A model generated the notes under the pieces. The model saw only the letters and a program-made list of their open reading frames with translations. It was not told the origin of the DNA and searched no databases. 64,000 bases of DNA from Bin87 sp965220265 (lineage in GTDB: Bacteria > Chloroflexota > Dehalococcoidia > Lucifugimonadales > UBA3495), in contig CBDCPM010000004.1 of assembly GCA_965220265.1 (NCBI GenBank), forward strand, positions 1,488,001-1,552,000. Reading direction: 5' to 3'. Position numbers and translations under genes: made by a program. This document shows, piece by piece, positions 1 to 11,684 of this stretch. Every line of letters begins with the position of its first letter. Positions within the stretch are counted from its first letter, which is position 1.

Positions 1-1
1 G

Positions 2-3103
<3,102 letters not shown>

Positions 3104-3128
3104 TCGACGAACAACCCACGGGAACCGA

Positions 3129-3155
3129 GTAGGGGCGAAATATAATCGCCCCTAC
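3129..3155. repeat. GTAGGGGCGA inverted repeat between rpoC and pyrD
   Basis: A perfect 10-bp inverted repeat (GTAGGGGCGA / TCGCCCCTAC) with a 7-nt AT-rich loop. It lies 25 bp after the rpoC stop and just before the pyrD ribosome-binding site. The same arms recur at 13918-13945. On the + strand no T-run follows, so it is a poor terminator here and may be a dispersed repeat or an RNA-processing hairpin. Confidence 0.8.
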
Positions 3156-3183
3156 GTTCATGCTAAAGGAGGTTCTGTAGGCC

Positions 3184-4143
3184 ATGGACTTGTCGGTGAA
3201 TCTGGCGCCAGGCAAGCCTGAAGGACTGGCGTTAGGCAATCCGGTGATGATCGCTTCAGGGACCTTCGGCTACGACGGATACGGACGGGGGCTCGCCGGG
3301 GACGCTCCATTAGCGTCGTTGGGCGCCGTATTGCCAAAGACCTTCACCCGTCACGCGCGAATGGGCAACCCGGAACCCCGTTGGTTTCCGGAATCATTCA
3401 GGGAAGGCCTGGAGGCGGGCGAAACTACCTTGCTGAACTCAGTCGGCCTGACCAATCCCGGAATAGAAACGGCGATGGCGGATTTGGCGCAGCAATGGGC
3501 GGGTTTAGACGTGAACTTCGTGATGAGCATGGCCGGCGACTCTCCCGAACAATGGGAGGAGATGGCCTCGTTCACCCGGGGGGTGAAAGGGTTTTCGGCG
3601 ATTGAGCTGAACCTGAGTTGCCCGAACGTGGACGACGGTGCAATGTTCAGCCACTACCCGCGATTGACCGAAGCGGCGGTCGCAGGGGTGCGTCGCCAAA
3701 CCGACCTGCCCCTTTGGGCCAAACTGTCTCCCAACGTTCCCGATATCACTGAAATAGCCCATGCCGCAATTGATGCCGGCGCCGACGCGTTGACCATCTC
3801 CAACACAGTTCCGGCAATGCATGTCGACATTGAGACCGGGCGGGCGGTATTGGGAACTGGCTACGGAGGACTGTCCGGGCCAGCGTTGCGTCCGGTCGCC
3901 ATGGCCCTGGTGCACAAGGCTGCTCAGGCGGTGAGCGTGCCGATCATAGGCGTGGGCGGCATCATGACCGGGCAACACGCGGCCGAGTTCCTGATGGCCG
4001 GAGCAACGGCGGTTCAGGTGGGCAGCGCAAACCTGGCTGACCTGTACGCTCCCTTCCGCATATTGTCGGAACTGGAAGACCTGCTCACGCGTTGGGAAGT
4101 GGACAGCGTGGAGCAGATTATCGGGACCGCTTGGTGGGGCTAG
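3184..4143 (+). CDS. pyrD: Dihydroorotate dehydrogenase, class 1
   Basis: Flavoenzyme oxidising dihydroorotate to orotate in pyrimidine synthesis. The 319-residue TIM barrel carries the class 1 signature ELNLSCPNV with the catalytic Cys near residue 146. It also has the substrate/FMN motifs LLNSVGLTNPG, LSPNV and GVGGIMTG. The ATG at 3184 is set by a strong AAAGGAGGT about 10 nt upstream. Sequence features resemble the NAD-linked class 1B catalytic subunit (as in Bacillus). A partner PyrK electron-transfer subunit would then be expected, but none is visible nearby. Class 1A cannot be fully excluded by eye. Confidence 0.93.
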   Translation: MDLSVNLAPGKPEGLALGNPVMIASGTFGYDGYGRGLAGDAPLASLGAVLPKTFTRHARMGNPEPRWFPESFREGLEAGETTLLNSVGLTNPGIETAMADLAQQWAGLDVNFVMSMAGDSPEQWEEMASFTRGVKGFSAIELNLSCPNVDDGAMFSHYPRLTEAAVAGVRRQTDLPLWAKLSPNVPDITEIAHAAIDAGADALTISNTVPAMHVDIETGRAVLGTGYGGLSGPALRPVAMALVHKAAQAVSVPIIGVGGIMTGQHAAEFLMAGATAVQVGSANLADLYAPFRILSELEDLLTRWEVDSVEQIIGTAWWG

Positions 4144-4169
4144 CTCTCGATCCCACCCGCCTAAACCCG

Positions 4170-5372
4170 CTACCAGGCCGAGCGCAGTACGGCCTCCAAT
4201 TCCTCGGCCCCGTTAATCGGCCGTACGTTGCGATGCAGGCCGAAATCCGTCACGGCATCCTCGGCGATCTGCGATAAGCCCTCCACTGGGACGCCTACAT
4301 CCCGCAAACGCACGGGCAGACCTATGGCCTCGAAAAACCCGGTAACCGCGGCCGCGGCCGAATCGGCAGCTTCCCGATCGTTATCGCCGGGCTCGCGGAC
4401 GCCCAAAGCGTCGGCAACCCGCGCCTGCCCGGCCGTATTGAAGTCGCGATTAAACCGCATCCCGGGTCCGGTGGTTATCGAATACGCCGCGCCATGGTTG
4501 CAATCGGGGTAGCGGGTGTCCAGGCTATGCGCCAAAGCGCTTACCACGCCCAGGGCTGATCCGCTGGCTCCCGTGTCCCATGCACGGTTGTACATGAACG
4601 ATGCCACGCACAGGTTTACGCGGGCAGTCCCGTCTTCACCGGCTTTGCGCACCAGCGGAAGATTCTCCACCAGCAGCCCCAGTGACGACAGCAGGTCGGC
4701 AGCGGCCATAGCGTTGACGCGCGGGGCTTGGAGAGCGCCTACCACTCCACTGAACAAAGAACCAGACGCGCTGATGCACAGGTCCGCCGGGGCAGTCAGC
4801 AGGGCCTCGGAATCCCAGATCACCGCCTCCGGGCGTGTCTTGGGATCGAACATCTCCAGCCGGTGGCCCGTGTCGGCGTCGATCACTGCCGTTCCAGCGC
4901 GCGTGGCCGCGGTGGTGGGTGTGGTCAGAACCAGGATGTTGGGGATCTTGGGGGCCATCAAACGCGGGCTTATCGGAGGCTGTCCCGGAGGATACTTGGT
5001 GGCGTGATCCCGCGGATGCCCATCCTCTGCAAGTATGATGATAATGGCCCGGGCGGTGACCACCGCGCTGCCGCCGCCCACCGCAACAATCAGGTCTGCA
5101 CCGGCATCTCGGGCCATTGCGGCGCCCTTCATGACCGACGGCACGGGCGAGCCTGCCTCGACTCCGTCGAATACACCGGCGGGCGGTCCTCCGAGGGCTT
5201 CCGTTACCCGTTCGAGCAAATCGGTACGCGTGGCGACCGATTGACCGCAAATTACGAAAGGCCGGACCGCTCCGGTGCGTTGTACGGCCGCCGACAGGTT
5301 GGACAACGCGCCGTCGCCGGCGAAAACGCGCACGGGGTAGGCGACGTGGCGGAACGAGTGCACTGTTGTCAT
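4170..5372 (-). CDS. Iron-containing alcohol dehydrogenase-like protein lacking two metal ligands
   Basis: Group III (iron-containing) alcohol dehydrogenase / maleylacetate reductase fold. The N-terminal nucleotide-binding domain has AVGGGSAV near residues 95-105; the C-terminal helical domain retains two His of the metal site (LAHSLD and NHGAAY). In the segment that normally reads GMDALTHAIE the protein has GSLFSGVVGA, so the usual Asp and first His ligands are absent. The enzyme may use another ion, be metal-independent or be inactive. A TTG lies two codons upstream, but the ATG at 5372 (protein MTTVHSF...) is the more likely start. It is convergent with pyrD; substrate unknown. Confidence 0.8.
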   Translation of the reverse strand: MTTVHSFRHVAYPVRVFAGDGALSNLSAAVQRTGAVRPFVICGQSVATRTDLLERVTEALGGPPAGVFDGVEAGSPVPSVMKGAAMARDAGADLIVAVGGGSAVVTARAIIIILAEDGHPRDHATKYPPGQPPISPRLMAPKIPNILVLTTPTTAATRAGTAVIDADTGHRLEMFDPKTRPEAVIWDSEALLTAPADLCISASGSLFSGVVGALQAPRVNAMAAADLLSSLGLLVENLPLVRKAGEDGTARVNLCVASFMYNRAWDTGASGSALGVVSALAHSLDTRYPDCNHGAAYSITTGPGMRFNRDFNTAGQARVADALGVREPGDNDREAADSAAAAVTGFFEAIGLPVRLRDVGVPVEGLSQIAEDAVTDFGLHRNVRPINGAEELEAVLRSAW

Positions 5373-5483
5373 AAGCAAACCTTTGGTGAAAATGGGACCC
5401 TCTGAAGAGGCGATAGGCGGTCAGCATTTTACTACCTACGTACGAGGCTCGCCACGAAGGTCTGATAAAATTGACCTACCAAC

Positions 5484-5948
5484 ATGTCTGCACAACGGCC
5501 CACACCATCCCCTGGCTCGCTGCCGGCGCGACTGACCCGATATCGGGACCAGGCCCTGCGCCTGCAGGAATCGGCGCGCGTCGCAATGCAAAGAGGGCAG
5601 TGGAGCCAGGCGGAAGAGTTGATCTGGGGCGGCCTGGTCGCCGCGTCGCGCGGTGTCGCGTTGTGGTACGGCGAGGATACTAGCGACGACACGAAGCTCA
5701 AGGAATTTCTGAGACGCGTCGGGGACGAGGAAAAAGACCGGTACATCCGCGACGCTTTTGACCACCTGTCAGCCTTGGCCGACACGGCCGAGCGAGTACG
5801 CGAGAGACGAACTCGGGTCGATTATCTGATCCTCGCGATGGACGACCTTGACGAAGGCATTGACCGGTTGGTTGCCCGGATACCCGGGGGCGATGAATCC
5901 CTACCGTCCGCCAACCCCGATGACGACGTTGTAGACTTCGGCGGGTGA
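5484..5948 (+). CDS. Hypothetical helical protein, HEPN/PaREP1-like
   Basis: A 154-residue, strongly helical, charged protein of unknown function. The central part (residues 20-110) has the pattern of PaREP1/HEPN-type four-helix proteins: a GQWSQAEELIWGGLVAA segment and a later DAFDHLSALADTAERV helix. I cannot assign a catalytic RxxxxH motif. The C-terminus is acidic. It lies directly upstream of mtaB with a 3-nt gap, so the two are probably cotranscribed. Family placement is tentative. Confidence 0.6.
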   Translation: MSAQRPTPSPGSLPARLTRYRDQALRLQESARVAMQRGQWSQAEELIWGGLVAASRGVALWYGEDTSDDTKLKEFLRRVGDEEKDRYIRDAFDHLSALADTAERVRERRTRVDYLILAMDDLDEGIDRLVARIPGGDESLPSANPDDDVVDFGG

Positions 5949-5951
5949 ATC

Positions 5952-7331
5952 TTGGCAGCCGATGAAATCCTGCAGGTAACGTCACGCGGCACGGTTGGTC
6001 GCCCCAATCCTGCGGGCGTGCTCGCCGTCGAGGCGGGCACCGTCGCCATCGAGACCCACGGGTGCAAGCTGAACCAGGCGGACAGCGCGGTCCTGGCGCA
6101 GGAGTTTGCACGGGTCGGCTACAGGTTGGTGGACCGCCGTCGTGACGCCGACATCATCGTAGTCAATACTTGCACGGTGACCACCACGGCAGATTCCAAG
6201 GCTCGCCAAGCCCTGCGGGCCGCCCACCGGGGCAATCCAGAGGCGGTGGTCGTCGCCGCTGGTTGTTACCCGGAACGGGCTGCGGAGGACCTGCGTCGCA
6301 TTCCCGAGGTATCGTTGGTGGTGGGCAACCGGGCCAAGCCGGATTTGGTGGCTATGGCGGTAGCCGAAAGCGCCAGGCGGCGCGGAACCGAGGCACCGGC
6401 CCAGGCGTCGTCCGATAACGACGTCCTGACGGGCATCCTTCGCCGCAGCCGGGCGATGGTGAAGATACAGGAGGGCTGCGACCAGGTCTGCGCGTATTGC
6501 ATCGTACCCAAGGTGAGGGGCCGGGAACGGAGCGTCCCTCCTGCCCAAATTGTTGAGGCGGTCCAACTGCATTTGGCCTCCGGGTTCAAGGAAATCACGC
6601 TGACCGGCACGCAACTGGGTACGTACGGGTTCGATCTGGTAGGCGTAGACCTGCCGGAGTTGCTCGACCAGATATTGGGAGAAACGGACCTGCCCCGGTT
6701 GCGGGTTTCATCGCTGCAGGCACATGAGATCAGTTCGGACCTGCTGAAGCGGTGGGAGGACCCGCGTTTGTGCCCACACTTTCACGTGCCGTTGCAAAGC
6801 GGCAGCGACAACGTGCTCAAGGCGATGCGGCGCCGATACGATACCGAAACGTTCCGGAGCGCCGTAACGCTAATCCGGGATACGGTCGCTGACGCCGGTA
6901 TAACCACGGATGTGATCGCGGGCTTCCCGGGCGAGACGGAAAAGGATCACGCAATGGGCGTGGCATTGGTTGGCGAAATCGGTTTCGCGGACGCTCACGT
7001 GTTCCCTTACTCACAACGTCCTGGAACGACGGCTCACTACATGAAGGAACAGGTGACACCGGCCGACAAGCGCCAGCGCGCCGGGGAGATGGCGGCAACG
7101 GCCTCGGTCGGGTTCGAAACGTTCCGCACCGGCATGAAGGGCAAAGTGCGCCGCGTGTTGTGGGAAACGGCCCGACCGGTTGGCAATGGAGCGATGCTCT
7201 GGAGCGGGCTTACCGACAACTATGTACGCGCGTCGACCGAGGGCAACGCGGAAATGGGCAACAGCATAACGTCCGCTCGATTGGGGCATCTGACCGGCAA
7301 GGTGGTGCAAGCGGAAGTCCTGGAAGGTTGA
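5952..7331 (+). CDS. mtaB: tRNA threonylcarbamoyladenosine methylthiotransferase MtaB
   Basis: Radical-SAM methylthiotransferase that turns t6A37 of tRNA into ms2t6A. Domains in order: an N-terminal UPF0004 domain with three cluster cysteines (Cys38 in THGCKLNQ, Cys74 in NTCTV, Cys105 in AAGCYPE), a radical-SAM domain with CDQVCAYC (Cys176/180/183), and a C-terminal TRAM-like region. THGCKLNQ and the CAYCIVP context favour MtaB over MiaB or RimO. The annotated start is TTG at 5952, 3 nt after the preceding stop. The first 28 residues precede the conserved domain, so a downstream start is possible. Length is normal for the family. Confidence 0.93.
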   Translation: MAADEILQVTSRGTVGRPNPAGVLAVEAGTVAIETHGCKLNQADSAVLAQEFARVGYRLVDRRRDADIIVVNTCTVTTTADSKARQALRAAHRGNPEAVVVAAGCYPERAAEDLRRIPEVSLVVGNRAKPDLVAMAVAESARRRGTEAPAQASSDNDVLTGILRRSRAMVKIQEGCDQVCAYCIVPKVRGRERSVPPAQIVEAVQLHLASGFKEITLTGTQLGTYGFDLVGVDLPELLDQILGETDLPRLRVSSLQAHEISSDLLKRWEDPRLCPHFHVPLQSGSDNVLKAMRRRYDTETFRSAVTLIRDTVADAGITTDVIAGFPGETEKDHAMGVALVGEIGFADAHVFPYSQRPGTTAHYMKEQVTPADKRQRAGEMAATASVGFETFRTGMKGKVRRVLWETARPVGNGAMLWSGLTDNYVRASTEGNAEMGNSITSARLGHLTGKVVQAEVLEG

Positions 7332-7936
7332 TCCGTCGCCGTTGATCGCATCGGTACCTGCTGGGTCTCGGCAACCCACCTCCGCATCGAGATGCTTTGC
7401 GAAATGCAGCCGCGACTACGGGAATTCGGAAGGACGTGAGAGGACCACGGCGTATTTCCGTGTTTGGCGCGCTGGCATCAGACTTAGCGACCATCCCGCG
7501 ACCGCATCGTGAAATGGCAGCGCCGGGCCATCTTTCAATCGGCGTCGCCAGCCGGTGTGGAGGATCACCAAGTGATACGGACACACCGCGTGCGAACCCA
7601 TTCTGGGTTGGGATGGACAGCTCTCGGCATCAGCATTGACGGCCCGGTGTTTCCTCGCCTGGGAGGTAGCCATGTTCCCGCCGGTCTCTGTGTGTGACGC
7701 CTTACGGTATAACGGTTTCCGACGGGCAGGAAGCAATTCCTGACGCGTGCCCGGGTATAGCGATTTCGTGGGCTGGCCAGCACCATGTTGGTGCTGGCCT
7801 GCTATTTCTGTGCCTGGCAGTTACGCGTTGGAGGTGCCCCTCGTAGTGAAATACAGCACCGTCCCTGGCAAGAAAGCGCAGTGATGACGATGGGGTTCGC
7901 CTCAACCGGACGGCGCTCATATCAGTAGGTGAATGG
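7332..7936. other. Intergenic region without a supported gene
   Basis: About 600 bp between mtaB and the ABC ATPase pair. Open frames on both strands lack ribosome-binding sites and protein-like composition. The only clear structure is a perfect 10-bp hairpin at 7775-7799. I looked for, and did not see, a riboswitch core or a convincing promoter. Confidence 0.6.
7775..7799 (+). terminator. Hairpin, possible terminator
   Basis: A perfect 10-bp stem (GGCCAGCACC / GGTGCTGGCC) with a 5-nt loop. It is followed by a weak, interrupted T-rich stretch (TGCTATTTCTG). It could end mtaB transcription, or be a leader structure of the downstream transporter operon. Confidence 0.5.
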
Positions 7937-8902
7937 ATGACAGACGACGTGATCCTGCGGGTGCAGGATCTAAAGACCCACTTTTTCACCCGTACCGGCG
8001 TCGTGAAGGCGGTAGACGGTATCAACTTCCAAGTCAAGCGCGGAGAGACTTTGGGAATCATGGGCGAGTCGGGGTCTGGAAAAAGCATGACCGCGCGGTC
8101 GATCCTGGGTATGGTGCCGCACCCGGGTCGCATAGTAGGCGGGAGCATCAATTACCTCGGCGAAAACCTGCTCGAAAAAAGTCGAGGCGAAATGCGGGAT
8201 ATCCGTGGCTCCGGCATCTGCATGGTGATGCAGGACCCGTTGACGTCGCTGAACCCCGTGTTCACGGTGGGTGACCAGCTGGTCGAAACGTTAAACTTGG
8301 AATACAACGAACCGAAGCGATCACTGCGCGACCGAGCGATGCGGCTCCTGGAAAACGTCCAAATTCCGGCGGCCGCAGACCGTTTGAATAACTTCCCTCA
8401 CCAAATGAGCGGCGGTATGCGCCAGCGTGTGGTGGGTGCAATCTCCATTTCCAGGGCGCCAAACTTGCTAATCGCTGACGAGCCTACTACTTCCCTGGAC
8501 GCAACCATTCAGCTGCAGTACCTGCGTCTGCTTAAAGACCTCCAGGCGCAGACCGGTGCGGCGATTATCTTCATCACGCACGATTTCGGGATCGTAGCCC
8601 GGATGTGCGACCGGGTGGCCGTCATGTGCGCGGGGCGTATCGTAGAGCAGTCGGATGTTGAAGACATGTTCGACCGGCCGGCTCACCCTTACACCGAAGC
8701 CTTGTTGCAGTCGGTGCCGGACCTGGACGTCGATGTCGACATGCTGCCTTCTATCAAGGGCCAGCCGCCATCCTTGGACGCCCTGCCCGAGAGTTGTTCG
8801 TTTGCGCCGCGCTGCCCACATGCGTGGGACCGCTGCGAGGAATACCCACTGGAATTCCCCGTGGCGCCGGGTCATGTGTCGCGGTGCTGGAGGGCGGAAT
8901 AA
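7937..8902 (+). CDS. Dipeptide/oligopeptide ABC transporter ATPase, DppD/OppD type
   Basis: Cytoplasmic ATPase of a peptide/nickel-type ABC importer, 321 residues. Visible motifs are Walker A GESGSGKS, Q-loop VMQDPLTSLNP, an ABC signature in the variant form MSGGMRQR, Walker B LLIADEPTTSLD and H-loop ITHDFG. The C-terminal oligopeptide-transporter extension has the Cys cluster CSFAPRCPHAWDRC. The ATG at 7937 follows AGGTG. The stop overlaps the next gene's start by one base (TAATG), implying coupled translation. No permease or substrate-binding gene is adjacent, so the substrate cannot be inferred. Confidence 0.92.
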   Translation: MTDDVILRVQDLKTHFFTRTGVVKAVDGINFQVKRGETLGIMGESGSGKSMTARSILGMVPHPGRIVGGSINYLGENLLEKSRGEMRDIRGSGICMVMQDPLTSLNPVFTVGDQLVETLNLEYNEPKRSLRDRAMRLLENVQIPAAADRLNNFPHQMSGGMRQRVVGAISISRAPNLLIADEPTTSLDATIQLQYLRLLKDLQAQTGAAIIFITHDFGIVARMCDRVAVMCAGRIVEQSDVEDMFDRPAHPYTEALLQSVPDLDVDVDMLPSIKGQPPSLDALPESCSFAPRCPHAWDRCEEYPLEFPVAPGHVSRCWRAE

Positions 8903-9936
8903 TGGTTACTACTGCTGAAATGGCGGATACGGCTACCGGCAGCGGCGAGCAGCCGCTGGTGCGCTTGGAGGGCATACGTCGCCACTTCCCGGTTTTTCGA
9001 GGCAACGTGCTGCGACGTCGGACCGGGACGGTGAAGGACGTTGACGGCATCTCGATCAAAATCATGCCAGGTGAGACCTACAGCCTGGCAGGAGAATCGG
9101 GCTGCGGAAAGACCACGACCAGCCGGATGCTGCTGATGGCCGACAGTCCCACGGAAGGCAATATCTATTTCGATGACCGTCGGATGAACCAGTTCTCGGG
9201 GGCGGAGCGTCGGAACTTCAAGGCCGCGGTGCAAGCCGTATTCCAGGACCCCTGGAGCTCATTGAACCCCAGGAAGCGGGTGGACCAGATAATCTCCGAA
9301 CCGTTGATCACCCACCAACGGCTCAGCCGGTCCGCGGTGCGCGCCCAGGTCCAGGAACTGCTGCAGGTGGTGGGGCTGCACCCCTTCCACGCCGAGCGTT
9401 ACCCTCACGAGTTCAGCGGCGGGCAACGCCAGAGAATAGCCATCGCCCGCGCCCTTTCCACCCGGCCAAGGCTGATCGTCCTTGACGAGCCGGTATCTGC
9501 CCTGGACGTGTCAATCCGCGCCCAGATCCTGAACCTGTTGCAGGAGCTTCAGGCTACCTATGAGCTGAGCTACCTGTTGATCGCGCACAACCTGGCGACG
9601 GTGCGCTACATGAGCCACATGGTGGGCGTGATGTACCTGGGCAAGATCGTCGAGAAATCGCCGCCGGTGGAGCTGTTCACCAACCCCCAGCACCCGTACA
9701 CCCGGGCGTTGATCTCGGCCTCACTGCCGCCGCACCCCCGGCGTCAGAGAGAAGAAATTGTCCTGACCGGCGAGGTCCCGTCGCCTCTGAATCCACCGTC
9801 GGGCTGCACGTTCCATCCGCGCTGTCCGTTCGTGATGGAACGCTGCTCAGTGGATGTGCCGTTGCTACGGGAGTACGCCACGGGACACGCCACCGCGTGC
9901 CACCTCTACGCCGAGGGAGGATCGAACGTCTGCTAG
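8902..9936 (+). CDS. Dipeptide/oligopeptide ABC transporter ATPase, DppF/OppF type
   Basis: Second ATPase of the pair, 344 residues from the ATG at 8902. Walker A GESGCGKTT, Q-loop VFQDPWSSLNPRKRV, signature FSGGQRQR, Walker B LIVLDEPVSALD and H-loop IAHNL are all intact. A C-terminal CTFHPRCPFVMERC extension is typical of OppF/DppF. The frame is open further upstream inside dppD, but the TAATG overlap fixes the start. A strong terminator at 9974-10015 ends this two-gene unit, so the partners must be encoded elsewhere. Confidence 0.92.
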   Translation: MVTTAEMADTATGSGEQPLVRLEGIRRHFPVFRGNVLRRRTGTVKDVDGISIKIMPGETYSLAGESGCGKTTTSRMLLMADSPTEGNIYFDDRRMNQFSGAERRNFKAAVQAVFQDPWSSLNPRKRVDQIISEPLITHQRLSRSAVRAQVQELLQVVGLHPFHAERYPHEFSGGQRQRIAIARALSTRPRLIVLDEPVSALDVSIRAQILNLLQELQATYELSYLLIAHNLATVRYMSHMVGVMYLGKIVEKSPPVELFTNPQHPYTRALISASLPPHPRRQREEIVLTGEVPSPLNPPSGCTFHPRCPFVMERCSVDVPLLREYATGHATACHLYAEGGSNVC

Positions 9937-9973
9937 AGATCTGCTCCGGCCTGAGACAGTCACAGCAAACCGC

Positions 9974-10015
9974 ACGCCTGCTCCTACAGCAACGGGAGCA
10001 GGCGTTGGTTTTTTG
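9974..10015 (+). terminator. Rho-independent terminator after the ABC ATPase pair
   Basis: An 11-bp perfect stem (ACGCCTGCTCC / GGAGCAGGCGT), a 10-nt loop and a TGGTTTTTT tail, 38 bp after the stop codon. Confidence 0.9.
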
Positions 10016-10142
10016 CCATGCCTCCGAGCCACCGAAACCGTTGCCGGCTCCGTGGCAGCCAGCCAAAGCTTCCGCACACGCGGAATTCTCAATATGGCAA
10101 GGTTTTACATATTTGAAACACGGATACCAACGTCGAGTGGAG

Positions 10143-10179
10143 TATAATAGCTCGGCTGAATGCACCGAATCGGTGCATT
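10143..10179 (+). promoter_or_regulatory. -10 box with overlapping 21-bp palindromic operator candidate
   Basis: A perfect TATAAT at 10143-10148 is followed 10 bp later by AATGCACCGA-A-TCGGTGCATT at 10159-10179. That is a perfect 10-bp inverted repeat about a single central base. It lies where transcription would start, 9 bp before the annotated start of the MFS gene. No good -35 is seen at the usual distance, so an activator or an extended element may be needed. The geometry suits a dimeric repressor site. Confidence 0.6.
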
Positions 10180-10188
10180 GTTTGGTGA

Positions 10189-11601
10189 TTGTCGCAACCG
10201 AACTGGAGCGCGCTATTGATTCAGGCGAGTGAACTGGCCCATCCGATCCGGTTGGCGCGCGGGATGTTCTACGGATGGTGGTTGGCCGTCATCGGCGCCG
10301 TGATAATGGTTATCGGTACCGTACCCCTATTCCAGGCGCTTTCCTTGTGGCTGCCGGTTTTGTCGCAGAACTTCGGTTGGACACCCTTACAGTTGTCCTG
10401 GGCGTTCACGCTAACCCGGGTGGAAGGAACGGTAATGGGGCCCATCGCGGGTTGGGGTGTGGACAAGCTGGGCCCGCGCAAGATGGTGGCGATCGGTCTC
10501 GTCATATTCGCTATTGGATTCGTTCTTTTCAGCCGGACGACTAACCTGTGGATGTTCTACCTGGCCTTCGTGGTTGTCAGCCTGGGAGCGGGTCTGGGCT
10601 CGTGGCTGCCGGCCAACACTGCGCTCAACAATTGGTTCCGGGTGCGCCGTTCAACCGCAATGTCCATACCCATGCTCGGGTTTGGTATCGGCGGTGTTTT
10701 CGTGGTGCCGCTGATGGCGTGGGCGATGGGCTGGGACACCAAAGCCGCTGTGGAGATACCGGGCCGTTTGGGGTGGCAGAATACAGCGCTGCTGGTGGGC
10801 GCTATCGGCTTCGTGGCGGCAGTGCCCCTGGCCCGGCTGGTGCGGAACAGTCCGGAGGACTACGGGCAGCATCCGGACGGAATTGACCCGGAAACGGCCG
10901 CACAGGCCGGTCCGCGGAGGACCGCCGACGGCAGGGGAACCGTTGCGCCGGACTACACGTGGCAGGAAGCGATCCGAACGCGGGCTTTCTGGTTCATTAC
11001 TATGGGGCACGCCAGCTCATCCATCATCATCATCAGCGTGATGTTCTACCTGGGCCTGTTGATGGTGGAACGCGGTTTTACGCTGGGGCAAATTGGCGGG
11101 GTGATTTCGGCGCAGACCGCGGTATCCACGGCCTTCATATTGGTGGGAGGGGTAATCGGGGACCGCGTGCCCATCCGATTGGCTATCTTCGGCTTCTCTC
11201 TCCTGCAATCTATCGCCATGATCGTTTTGTTGACGGCCGAAACGCTGCCGATGTTTTACCTGTTCACTGTCTTGATGGGCATCGGGTTCGGAGGCAGGAC
11301 GCCGTTGACCACTGCCATTCGCGGCGTTTATTTTGGGCGAAGCAACTTTGCCCGGATAACGGGAATTTCGATGATTCCAATGAACATAATGTTCGTCGTG
11401 GTGGTGCCGTATATCGCGTGGATGGAGGAGTACATCACCGGCAGTTACACGCTGCCGCTGGCGTCCATCGCAGCGGTGAGCGCGGTGGGATCCGTGATGT
11501 TCCTGCTCATGGGCAACCCGCGCCTGTCGCCCTCCCAGCGGCGGCGTGCGGATGTGCAGCGGCTGGTCACGCAGGGATCGACCAGCGGATCAAACGACTG
11601 A
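10189..11601 (+). CDS. MFS transporter, 12-TM
   Basis: Major facilitator carrier of the oxalate/formate-antiporter-like (monocarboxylate) group. It has FYGWWLAVIGAVIM in the first helix, the loop motif GWGVDKLGPRKM after TM2, and two six-helix halves split by a soluble loop around residues 220-260 (PEDYGQHPDG...). The start is uncertain: the longest reading uses TTG at 10189, while TTG 10216 or ATG 10264 are alternatives closer to TM1. It is followed 83 bp later by another MFS gene of the same subfamily. Substrate unknown; probably an organic acid. Confidence 0.85.
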   Translation: MSQPNWSALLIQASELAHPIRLARGMFYGWWLAVIGAVIMVIGTVPLFQALSLWLPVLSQNFGWTPLQLSWAFTLTRVEGTVMGPIAGWGVDKLGPRKMVAIGLVIFAIGFVLFSRTTNLWMFYLAFVVVSLGAGLGSWLPANTALNNWFRVRRSTAMSIPMLGFGIGGVFVVPLMAWAMGWDTKAAVEIPGRLGWQNTALLVGAIGFVAAVPLARLVRNSPEDYGQHPDGIDPETAAQAGPRRTADGRGTVAPDYTWQEAIRTRAFWFITMGHASSSIIIISVMFYLGLLMVERGFTLGQIGGVISAQTAVSTAFILVGGVIGDRVPIRLAIFGFSLLQSIAMIVLLTAETLPMFYLFTVLMGIGFGGRTPLTTAIRGVYFGRSNFARITGISMIPMNIMFVVVVPYIAWMEEYITGSYTLPLASIAAVSAVGSVMFLLMGNPRLSPSQRRRADVQRLVTQGSTSGSND

Positions 11602-11684
11602 CGCTGTTCGCTATTCCCCCTGGCGGCCGCGCATCCGCGGGGCCGTTGAGCACACCGTTGCGCCTGCATTGAGGCTTCCAATCG

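Noticed and set aside
7416..7736. 106-codon minus-strand frame in the mtaB-dppD gap
   Set aside because: No ribosome-binding site, no recognisable family, and low-quality composition.
7332..7936. Riboswitch before the ABC ATPase genes
   Set aside because: I looked for cobalamin and similar cores; only a simple hairpin is present.
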